Source: Labilithrix sp.
GTDB lineage: Bacteria > Myxococcota_A > Polyangia > Polyangiales > Polyangiaceae
DNA length: 64,000 nt
Reading direction: 5' to 3'
Assembly: GCA_019637175.1 (NCBI GenBank)
Contig: JAHBWD010000031.1
Coordinates: 1 to 64,000, forward strand
The notes below the pieces were generated by a model. The model did not search any database and was not told the origin of the DNA. It worked only from the letters and a program-made list of their open reading frames with translations. Positions 57,871 to 64,000 of this stretch are shown in pieces. The position numbers and the translations under genes are program-made. Numbering within the stretch: position 1 is the stretch's first letter; each line of letters begins with the position of its first letter.

Positions 57871-59049
57871 ATGACGCCGCGCATCGTCACCGGGCTCGGC
57901 ATCACGAGCGCGTTCGGCACCGGCGCCGCGGCCTTCTTCGACGGGCTCGGCAAGGCGACGCGACTCGCGTCGCGCCCGCGCGGGCCCGTCGCGAGCTTCG
58001 ACGGATCGCTCTACCCCGAGGCGCGCGTCGTCGAGGTCCCCGAGTTCGACGCCACCAAGTACCTCGGCGACAAAGGGCTCCGCACGCTCGATCGCCTCAC
58101 GAAGCTCCTCGTCGTCGCGGCGCGGCTCTGCCTCCACGAAGCCGGCTACAAGCGAGACGGCCAGTGGGTCGCGCTCGCGCCCGAGCGCGTCGGCGTCTGC
58201 TGCTCGAACGCGTACGGCAGCCTCGAGGCCATCACCGAGCTCGATCGCGTCGCGAAGCTCGAAGACGCGCGCTACATCAACCCCGCGAAGTTCCCGAACA
58301 CCGTTTCGAACAGCGCGAGCGGCTACGTCAGCATCTGGGAGGATCTGCGCGCGCTCAACGTGAGCGTGTCCGACGGAAACTGCGGCGGGCTCGACGCCGT
58401 CGCCTGCGCCGACGTCTTCCTCGAGACGGGGCGCGCCGAGGCGATCTTGACCGGCGGGGGCGAGGCGATGAGCGAGGCGCTCTTCCTCGCGTTCGAGAAG
58501 CTCGGCGCGCTCGGCACGCGCGGCACGGACGCAGGCGAGACGCGCCTCGGCGAGGGCGCGGCCTTCCTCGCCTTCGAGATGCCCGAGGTCGCGCGCGCGC
58601 GCGGCGCCAAGCGCCTCGCCGAGGTCACCGGCTACGGCACCGCGTTCGTCGCGCCCGAAGAGAGCACGCTCATCTATGCGTCGCGCGAGGCGGTCGTGCG
58701 CGCGATCGATCAGGCGCTCGCCGACGCCGAGCTCGGCCCGAACGACGTCGACCTCGTCGTGTCCGGCGTCTCGGGCCTCCCGCAGTTCGACGACGAGGAG
58801 CTCGCGGCGATCGACGCCGCGGGGTGCACCGGCCCGATCGTCGCGCCCAAGCTCGCCCTCGGCGAGACGCTCGGCGCGTGCGGCACGATGGGGATGGCGT
58901 CGACGATCGGGTGGCTCTCCGGCGTGCCCATCGCGAAGGATCTGCTCGTGCGCGGCGACACCCCGGCGAAGGTCGACAACGTCTTGCTCACGACGATCGG
59001 CTACTACGGCAACGCGTCGGCGCTCGTGATGCGCCGGCCTTCGGCTTGA
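57871..59049 (+). CDS. Ketosynthase-like protein lacking catalytic histidines (chain-length-factor-like)
   Basis: 392 residues, starting two bases after the preceding ketosynthase stop. The thiolase fold is clear (VTGLGITSAFGTG, VGVCCSNAYGSLEA, NSASGYVSIWEDLR, and a Cys171 in SDGNCGGLDAVACA). The conserved VNAHGTGT segment is replaced by VSGVSGLPQFDD (His to Val300), and the GHxxGA block reads GETLGACG (His to Glu332) after a retained Lys327. Without both histidines it should not decarboxylate malonyl-ACP, so it probably partners the upstream ketosynthase as the chain-length factor does in type II polyketide systems. Confidence 0.85.
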   Translation: MTPRIVTGLGITSAFGTGAAAFFDGLGKATRLASRPRGPVASFDGSLYPEARVVEVPEFDATKYLGDKGLRTLDRLTKLLVVAARLCLHEAGYKRDGQWVALAPERVGVCCSNAYGSLEAITELDRVAKLEDARYINPAKFPNTVSNSASGYVSIWEDLRALNVSVSDGNCGGLDAVACADVFLETGRAEAILTGGGEAMSEALFLAFEKLGALGTRGTDAGETRLGEGAAFLAFEMPEVARARGAKRLAEVTGYGTAFVAPEESTLIYASREAVVRAIDQALADAELGPNDVDLVVSGVSGLPQFDDEELAAIDAAGCTGPIVAPKLALGETLGACGTMGMASTIGWLSGVPIAKDLLVRGDTPAKVDNVLLTTIGYYGNASALVMRRPSA

Positions 59050-59065
59050 GCGGAGTGATTTCGCG

Positions 59066-59764
59066 GTGAACCGGCTCCTCGGTTTGGTCGCTCTCTCCGC
59101 GCTGATGGTGGCGTGCGGCGCATCGTCGACGCCGAGCGCCGCGCCGGCGACGGAGGAGCCCGAGGCCGAGGCGGGGATCGATGACGGCGGCGTGATCGAC
59201 GCCGCGCCCGACGCCGTGGTGCCGACGGGCAAGTGCGCGGACGCGTTCGGGAGCGCGCTCACCGAGGGCTTCGGGCGCATCGACGGGATCGTCTACGCCG
59301 TGCAGAAGCCGAGCGACACGCAGTGCGTGATGCCGAACGACGACCACGTCGTCGTGCAGGTGCTCATGAACGGCGCCGTCTATCGGATGGTCGTCAACGT
59401 CCAGAGCGATCGCCAGGGCGTCGATCCGAAGATCCGCGTCGCCGTCGTTCCGCACGCGCTGCCGCCGCCCGCGTTCGCCGAGGGCTGGCACCTCGGCGCC
59501 GTCCTCGACTACGCGCGCACGCTCGACGTCCACGCGGGCAGCGCCTTCACGCCCCGCGCGCTCGCCGAAGCCGTCGCCCAGATCGACGGCGAGGTGAAGG
59601 TCGGCGATCCCGTCTCGGTCTACGCCGTGAGCGGCGCCGGCCGGCCCGAGAGCGCGCACCTCGTGCATCGCAACCGGCGCGACGAAGACGGCGCGATCGT
59701 CGTGCTCCCCTCGTCCGCGACGCCGAAGTTCCTCCTGTTCCACTTCGACGGCCAGACGTTCTAG
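59066..59764 (+). CDS. Hypothetical lipoprotein within the lipid cluster
   Basis: 232 residues from a GTG at 59066. Lipobox MVAC gives Cys17; an acidic Ala/Pro linker runs to about residue 55. The mature domain contains KCADAFGSALTEGFGRIDGIVYAVQ, QCVMPNDDHVVVQVLMNGAVYRMVVNVQ, WHLGAVLDYARTL and a C-terminal FLLFHFDGQTF. I do not recognise a family. Its position between the ketosynthases and the alpha-oxoamine synthase suggests co-expression; it could bind or carry the lipid product. The hairpin just after the stop may end transcription here. Confidence 0.65.
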   Translation: MNRLLGLVALSALMVACGASSTPSAAPATEEPEAEAGIDDGGVIDAAPDAVVPTGKCADAFGSALTEGFGRIDGIVYAVQKPSDTQCVMPNDDHVVVQVLMNGAVYRMVVNVQSDRQGVDPKIRVAVVPHALPPPAFAEGWHLGAVLDYARTLDVHAGSAFTPRALAEAVAQIDGEVKVGDPVSVYAVSGAGRPESAHLVHRNRRDEDGAIVVLPSSATPKFLLFHFDGQTF

Positions 59765-59766
59765 CC

Positions 59767-59790
59767 AGGGTCGCTCCGCGTAGCGACCTT
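59767..59790. terminator. Hairpin downstream of the cluster lipoprotein
   Basis: AGGGTCGCT (59767-59775) pairs with AGCGACCTT (59782-59790), nine pairs including one G-U, with a six-base loop. It begins three bases after the stop codon and 52 bases before the alpha-oxoamine synthase ATG. No T-run follows; it may terminate or attenuate transcription. Confidence 0.4.
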
Positions 59791-59841
59791 CGCGTCGCGT
59801 CCCGCTTGGACGCTCTCGCGATCCGTGCAAGAACGCGTCCG

Positions 59842-61074
59842 ATGAGCTGGATCGACGACAAGGCCACGGCCGAGCTCGCCCGCGTCCGCGAGGCGCGCGA
59901 AAAGCAGGTCTACCCCTACTTCCGCGAGTTCGAGTCGGGCGGCCTCCACACGACGATCGCCGGGCAGCCGCTCGTCAACTTCAGCTCCAACGACTACCTC
60001 GGCCTCACGAATCACCCGAAGGTGAAGGAGGCCGCGAAGAAGGCGGTCGAGAAGTACGCGTGCGGCCTCTCGAGCTCGCGCGCGCAAGCGACGACCACCG
60101 AGCACGTCGAGCTCGAGAAGCGCCTCGCGAAGTGGTTCGGCTACGAGGCGTGCCTGATGTTCACGACGGGCTACCAGGCGATGCTGGGCACGCTCGTCTC
60201 GCTCGCCGACAAAGACACGACGGTCATCCTCGACAGCTACAGCCACGCCTGCATCCTCGACGGGACGTTCCTCGCCGCCGGCATCCCCGGCCGCGCGCCC
60301 GAGGTGCGGTTCTTCAACCACAACTCGGCCAAGAGCCTCGAGCGGATCCTGAAGTCGCGCGAGCGCAAGAACGCGCTCGTGTGCGTCGAGGGCGTCTACT
60401 CGCTCGACGGCGACAAAGCGCACCTGAAGGAGTTCGTCGAGATCTGCGATCGTTACGAGGCGGTGCTCGTCGTCGACGACGCGCACGGCACCGGCACGCT
60501 CGGCGAGCGCGGCACCGGCATCCTCGAAGAGACGGGCCTGCGCGACAAAGCGCCCGTGCTCGTCTCGACGTTCTCCAAGACGTTCGGCGGTATCGGCGGC
60601 CTCGTGCTCGCGAGCGCCGACGTCGTCGATCTCATCAAGAACAACGCGCGGAGCTTCCTCTTCAGCGCTTCGCTCCCCGTCCCCGTCGTCGCCGCCGCGT
60701 CGACGATCCTCGACATGCTCGAGGCCGACGGACCGGCGATGGTCCGCGAGCTTCACCAGAAGGCGGATTACTTCCGGGGCAAGCTCACCGAGGCGGGCTT
60801 CGAGCTCGGCGCGAGCAACACGCACATCATGCCGGTCATGTGCCGCGAGGAGCGCAAGACGCTCTTCATGCACATCGCGCTGCTCGAGTGCGGCGTGCTC
60901 ATGGTGCCGATCATCTACCCCGCGGTGAAGCACGGCGAGGAGCGCCTGCGCGTCAACATCACGCGCGGCCACACGCAGGAAGACATGGACAAGGCGCTCG
61001 AGCTGCTCAAGACCTACGGCGAGGCGTTCTTCGTCCTCTCGGGCGAAGACATCGGGCCGATGGTCGCTCCCTGA
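59842..61074 (+). CDS. Alpha-oxoamine synthase (BioF/KBL/serine palmitoyltransferase family)
   Basis: 410 residues from the ATG at 59842. A PLP enzyme with N-terminal NFSSNDYLGLTNHPKV, the pair DDAHG (Asp213, His215) stacking on the cofactor, and the Schiff-base Lys246 in STFSKTFGGIGG. Members condense an amino acid with an acyl-CoA or acyl-ACP and release CO2, giving amino ketones: 7-keto-8-aminopelargonate, aminolevulinate, 3-ketosphinganine. C-terminal GVLMVPIIYPAVKHGEERLRVNITRGHTQ fits the lipid-type enzymes. Adjacent carrier proteins, FAAL and ketosynthases suggest a long-chain acyl-ACP donor rather than pimeloyl-ACP. No biotin genes are near. The amino acid substrate is not readable. 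Confidence 0.9.
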   Translation: MSWIDDKATAELARVREAREKQVYPYFREFESGGLHTTIAGQPLVNFSSNDYLGLTNHPKVKEAAKKAVEKYACGLSSSRAQATTTEHVELEKRLAKWFGYEACLMFTTGYQAMLGTLVSLADKDTTVILDSYSHACILDGTFLAAGIPGRAPEVRFFNHNSAKSLERILKSRERKNALVCVEGVYSLDGDKAHLKEFVEICDRYEAVLVVDDAHGTGTLGERGTGILEETGLRDKAPVLVSTFSKTFGGIGGLVLASADVVDLIKNNARSFLFSASLPVPVVAAASTILDMLEADGPAMVRELHQKADYFRGKLTEAGFELGASNTHIMPVMCREERKTLFMHIALLECGVLMVPIIYPAVKHGEERLRVNITRGHTQEDMDKALELLKTYGEAFFVLSGEDIGPMVAP

Positions 61075-61095
61075 CTGCGACGCGCGCTGAGCGAC

Positions 61096-61359
61096 CTACG
61101 CCGACGCGGACTGATCCGCCGCCTTGAGCTTGACGAGCGCCTTCGCGACGTCTTCGACGGTCGAGATGTCGGTCAGCACGTCGTTGGGGATCGTCACGTG
61201 AAAACGATCTTCGATGTCGGCGACGAGCTCCATGACGCCGAGGCTGTCGAGACCGAGGTCGTTCTGGATGTGGTCGTTCGGCCGGATCGTACGGTCGCCG
61301 TCGACGTGCTTCTTGAGGATCTCGGTCGTGACCTGGAGCGTCTCGTCGTACGTCGTCAT
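61096..61359 (-). CDS. Acyl carrier protein (third of three)
   Basis: 87 residues from the ATG at 61359 (upstream in-frame starts add basic, unlikely sequence). Phosphopantetheine Ser39 in GLDSLGVMEL, with the canonical helix II and VTIPNDVLTDISTVEDVAK. The gene converges with the alpha-oxoamine synthase (21 bases between stops) and starts 13 bases after thiE on the same strand, so it probably shares the thi-operon transcript. It is a good candidate for the acyl donor of the alpha-oxoamine synthase, by analogy with spt-acp pairs of sphingolipid pathways. Confidence 0.9.
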   Translation of the reverse strand: MTTYDETLQVTTEILKKHVDGDRTIRPNDHIQNDLGLDSLGVMELVADIEDRFHVTIPNDVLTDISTVEDVAKALVKLKAADQSASA

Positions 61360-61372
61360 CGCGTCGCCGAAG

Positions 61373-62005
61373 CTAGCACTCGTCATCGCGTCCCGCCACC
61401 GTCCACGGCGCCGCGAGCTCGCGCGCGACGCGCGCAGGATCTTTCGCATCGAGAAGTGCGCGGATCACGGCCACTCCGTCGGCGCCCGCACGGACACATT
61501 CACGCACTCGGTCGGGCGCGATCCCTCCCAGCGCATGGATGCGTACGCCGGAGCCCGCCGAAACTTCCCTCGCCGACGCGATCGCGCTCACGCCGCGCGG
61601 CGGCCCCTTGCCCGGGGACGCGAAGATCGGGCTGACGAGCACGGCGCTGACGCCTGCGGCGGCGGCGCGGCGGACGTCGTCGTCGTCGTGCGTCGAGGCC
61701 GTCACGAGCGCGGCTTCGCCGAGCGCCCTTCGCGCCTCCGTCACCGACAAGGCGCCGCTCGGGAAGTGAACGCCGTCGGCGCCGACCGCTTCGGCGATCG
61801 CGATCGAGCCGTTGACGACGAGCGCGGCGCCGACCTCGCGCGTGGCCGCGCGGAGCGCGCGGGCCGCGTCGAGCGAAACACCGGACTTGTCGCGGAGCTG
61901 CACGCCGAGCAGGCCGCCGATCGCGGCGCCGGCGGCGGCGACCACGTCCACCGTCGTCGCGAGCGACACGCGCGGATCGGTGATCAAGAAGACGACGGGC
62001 GTCAC
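61373..62005 (-). CDS. thiE: Thiamine-phosphate synthase
   Basis: 210 residues from a GTG at 62005 that overlaps the upstream stop (GTGA). It is a TIM-barrel ThiE: VFLITDP at the N-terminus, GVQLRDKSG, LVVNGSIAIAEAVGADGVHFPSG, SPIFASPGKGPPRG and HALGGIAPDRV for phosphate binding. It joins the HMP-pyrophosphate and thiazole-phosphate halves to make thiamine phosphate. The GVQLRDK segment corresponds to the VQLREK/R motif of the family. It is in a run with thiG and a small gene, ahead of an acyl carrier gene. Confidence 0.9.
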   Translation of the reverse strand: MTPVVFLITDPRVSLATTVDVVAAAGAAIGGLLGVQLRDKSGVSLDAARALRAATREVGAALVVNGSIAIAEAVGADGVHFPSGALSVTEARRALGEAALVTASTHDDDDVRRAAAAGVSAVLVSPIFASPGKGPPRGVSAIASAREVSAGSGVRIHALGGIAPDRVRECVRAGADGVAVIRALLDAKDPARVARELAAPWTVAGRDDEC

Positions 62006-62280
62006 TTCCCGGCGTCGTCGGGCGCAGCGGGCGCCGTGCCGTCGAGCTCGGCCTTCGCCGCGGGGACGTGGCGGTTCGACGGATACCGCTCGACCAGGAA
62101 GCGGAGCGTCTGCTGCGCCGCGGGCTCGTTGCCCTTCGCGCGGAAGTCTTGCGCGAGCGCGTAGAGCGCGTCGCCCGCCGTGTCTTCGCGCCGGAGGCTC
62201 GGATCGGGATCGCGCTTGCACTGGAGCGGCGCGCCCCCGAGCGCGGCGACGAGCGCCCCCGCCGTGAGGTAGCGGATCAT
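62002..62280 (-). CDS. Small TPR-like lipoprotein between thiG and thiE
   Basis: 92 residues. The ATG at 62280 overlaps the thiG stop (ATGA) and its stop overlaps the thiE start, so all three are translationally coupled. The N-terminus is a signal (LTAGALVAALGGAPLQC) that could be lipidated although the residues before the Cys are atypical. The body GDALYALAQDFRAKGNEPAAQQTLRFLVERYPSNRHVPAAKAELDG is a single tetratricopeptide-type helix pair, as in BamD/YbgF proteins. Its role in a thiamine operon is unclear. Confidence 0.7.
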   Translation of the reverse strand: MIRYLTAGALVAALGGAPLQCKRDPDPSLRREDTAGDALYALAQDFRAKGNEPAAQQTLRFLVERYPSNRHVPAAKAELDGTAPAAPDDAGK

Positions 62281-63050
62281 TCGATGAGCCCCGCCGTCGG
62301 GCTCGAGGCGTTCGCGTAGCGCGCGCGCGGCATGCGCCCCGCGAGCCGCGCCTTCCGGCCCGCGACGACCGCGTCGCGCATCGCCTCCGCCATCATCACG
62401 GGATCCTTCGCGTGCGCGATCGCCGTGTTCATGAGGACGCCGTCGCACCCGAGCTCCATCGCGATCGCCGCGTCGCTCGCGGTGCCGACGCCCGCGTCGA
62501 CGATCACCGGCACCTTCGCGTGCTCGAGGATGATCGAGAGGTTGTGCGGGTTGCGGATGCCGAGCCCGCTGCCGATCGGCGCCGCGAGCGGCATCACCGC
62601 CGCGCAGCCGATCTCCTCGAGCTTGCGGCACACGATCGGGTCGTCGATGCAGTATGGGAGGACGACGAAGCCCTCCTTCACGAGGATCTTCGCCGCTTCG
62701 AGCGTCTGCTCGTTGTCGGGGTAGAGCGTCTTCGGATCGCCGATGACCTCGAGCTTCACGAGATCGGCGATCCCGAGCTCGCGCGCGAGGCGGAGCGTGC
62801 GCACCGCCTCGTCGGCCGTGTAGCAGCCGGCGGTGTTGGGCAGGAGCGTCCACTTCTTGCGGCCGAGGAGGCCCATCAGCGATCCCGCGGAGCGATCGGC
62901 GAGATCGACGCGGCGGAGCGCGACGGTCACGATCTCGGCGCCGGAGGCGTCGATGGCGCGCTCGGTCTCGTCGGCGTCTTTGTACTTGCCGGTGCCCACG
63001 ATGAGGCGGCTCGAGAAGCTGCGCCCCGCGATGACGAGGTTGTCGGCCAT
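62277..63050 (-). CDS. thiG: Thiazole synthase
   Basis: 257 residues. A ThiG TIM barrel: IAGRSFSSRLIVGTGKY, VTVALRRVDL, LPNTAGCYTADEAVRTLRLARE, the Schiff-base Lys99 in DLVKLEVIGD, VLPYCIDDPIVCRKLEEIGCAAVMPLAAPIGSG, VDAGVGTASDAAIAMELGCDGVLMNTAIA. It assembles thiazole phosphate from 1-deoxyxylulose-5-phosphate, dehydroglycine and ThiS thiocarboxylate. No thiS, thiF or thiO/H gene is in the window. It is followed immediately by a coupled small gene and thiE. An acyltransferase gene on the same strand ends ten bases upstream. Confidence 0.95.
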   Translation of the reverse strand: MADNLVIAGRSFSSRLIVGTGKYKDADETERAIDASGAEIVTVALRRVDLADRSAGSLMGLLGRKKWTLLPNTAGCYTADEAVRTLRLARELGIADLVKLEVIGDPKTLYPDNEQTLEAAKILVKEGFVVLPYCIDDPIVCRKLEEIGCAAVMPLAAPIGSGLGIRNPHNLSIILEHAKVPVIVDAGVGTASDAAIAMELGCDGVLMNTAIAHAKDPVMMAEAMRDAVVAGRKARLAGRMPRARYANASSPTAGLIE

Positions 63051-63059
63051 GGGGCGCCC

Positions 63060-64000
63060 TTATACCGCCGCTCGACGCGATCGATCTCGCATTTGTCGAG
63101 CGGCGTCGAGCGCGGCGCGCGGGAGGCGCCAGCGGCGGTGCAGCCAGAGCCACGAAGACGGCGCGGCGAGCACGAAGCGCGAGAGCGCGAGCGTCGCCGC
63201 GCGCGTGGCGGCCTCCGTGTCGCGGCCCGGCGCGATCTCCTCGACGAGGTGCACGGTGATCGCCGCGCCCTCGCGGCGCGCGCCGACGACGATCAGCGGC
63301 GCGCCGCTCGCGCGCGCGAGCGCGGCGGGCGCGCGATCGGCGAGCGCAGGCGCGCCGAGGAACGGCACGCGGAGCCCGTGGCGCTCGAGATCGGGGACCT
63401 GATCGATCGGCATCGCGACGACGTCGCCGCGCGCGAGCGCCCGCCGCGCGGCGCGGAGCGCGCCCTCCGGCGCGACGAGATCGAGGCGGCACGCCTCGCG
63501 TAGACGCATGCAGAATGCATGAAAAGCGCCGACCGACAGCGGCTTGACGACGACGGCGAGCCGGCGCCCGTGGCCCTCGAGGAAGCGCGCCGCGCCGTAG
63601 GCGACGAGCTCCCAGTTCGCCGTGTGCGACGCGGCGATCACCACCCTGCCCTTCGCGAGCGCGGCCTTCAGCGCGTCGTCGAGCACGACGCGCGCGTCGA
63701 GGACGCGGTCACGCGCCGCCGGCGTCGCGCCGGCGAGCCAGAAGAGCTCGAGCGCGCTCGCGCCGAGCGCCGCGTACATCGCGCGCGCTTCGCGGGGCGG
63801 CCCGTCGATCCCTGCGCGCCCCATCGCTTCTTCGACGGCCCCGCGCCGGACGCGCAAGACCGAGCCCGCGAGCCAGCCGAGCGCGGAGCCCGGCGCGCGG
63901 AGCCACGCCCACGGCACGCGCGCGACGATCGCAGCGACGAGCCGCAGCGCGAACGCGAGGATCAGAGGAACCCGGCGGGGCGCCGCGCGGTCTGCCCGCT
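63060..64000 (-). CDS. LpxL-like lysophospholipid/lipid A acyltransferase, 5' partial
   Basis: The frame remains open to the right edge: codons upstream of the GTG at 63917 continue with a hydrophobic VPLILAFALRLVAAIVARVPWAWL, so the gene starts beyond the window and about 313 codons are visible. It matches the LpxL/HtrB family: ASHTANWE (HxxxxE catalytic motif), a basic RRLAVVVKPL strand, DLVAPEGALRAARRAL, and PIDQVPDLERHGLRVPFLG with the phosphate site. Such enzymes transfer acyl groups from acyl-ACP to lipid A precursors or lysolipids. Position upstream of the thi genes and near three acyl carrier genes suggests a role in lipid modification, possibly with the adjacent cluster. Confidence 0.82.
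   Translation of the reverse strand, partial: RADRAAPRRVPLILAFALRLVAAIVARVPWAWLRAPGSALGWLAGSVLRVRRGAVEEAMGRAGIDGPPREARAMYAALGASALELFWLAGATPAARDRVLDARVVLDDALKAALAKGRVVIAASHTANWELVAYGAARFLEGHGRRLAVVVKPLSVGAFHAFCMRLREACRLDLVAPEGALRAARRALARGDVVAMPIDQVPDLERHGLRVPFLGAPALADRAPAALARASGAPLIVVGARREGAAITVHLVEEIAPGRDTEAATRAATLALSRFVLAAPSSWLWLHRRWRLPRAALDAARQMRDRSRRAAV

Noticed and set aside
63507..63521. CATGCA-GAA-TGCATG inverted repeat, similar in form to the palindrome at 53249.
   Set aside because: It lies inside the acyltransferase coding region and encodes an ordinary conserved stretch, so it is probably chance.

Overview
The window is GC-rich DNA, about 70 percent by eye, with strong G/C preference at third codon positions and frequent GTG starts. 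It carries many lipoproteins with Ser/Gly/Pro/Thr linkers, an FHA-type sigma-54 activator and DUF3570/DUF4266 genes. Together these suggest a chromosomal segment of a Myxococcota bacterium, probably of the Polyangia/Sorangiineae side. That placement is inference from gene content. I saw no tRNA, rRNA, CRISPR array, insertion sequence or prophage. Both edges cut genes: a VWA protein on the left and an LpxL-like acyltransferase on the right.

Layout. 1-10 kb holds mixed housekeeping and accessory genes: a VWA protein, TerB-like and ASCH-like proteins, a thioredoxin-fold lipoprotein, a metallophosphatase fused to a PilZ-like domain, a Coq4-like gene divergent from a TetR regulator with repeated operator-like sites, and a MarR-GNAT fusion preceded by two identical inverted repeats. 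10.2-19.4 kb is a reductive pyrimidine degradation cluster: semialdehyde dehydrogenase, beta-ureidopropionase, omega-aminotransferase, and both subunits of dihydropyrimidine dehydrogenase, followed by a translationally coupled PAS histidine kinase. PanB, which makes the pantoate that is joined to beta-alanine, lies next door on the other strand. 21-27 kb has a lipoprotein cytochrome c, a membrane-anchored protein, an FHA/sigma-54 activator, and a TreS-maltokinase fusion whose kinase half has lost key residues. 26.8-29.5 kb is a DUF3570/DUF4266/SH3/lipoprotein operon. 30-40 kb carries a divergent RelA/SpoT-like protein, DUF507, YicC, guanylate kinase, a receiver protein, an aquaporin, an MrfA-type helicase, LspA and an AraC regulator. 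41-49 kb is rich in surface and secreted proteins (PPC, IPT/TIG, IgGFc-binding, metzincin-like protease). 49-53 kb is isoleucyl-tRNA synthetase.

The most distinctive region is 54-61 kb: a fatty acyl-AMP ligase, three acyl carrier proteins, an intact ketosynthase, a ketosynthase-like partner without catalytic histidines, a lipoprotein and an alpha-oxoamine synthase. The parts fit a pathway that activates a fatty acid, loads and extends it on a carrier protein, and releases it by decarboxylative condensation with an amino acid to give an amino-ketone lipid. The third carrier protein gene ends a run that also holds thiG, a small TPR-like gene and thiE, with the LpxL-like acyltransferase upstream. 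The product is unknown, and this cluster is my main candidate for an undescribed system.
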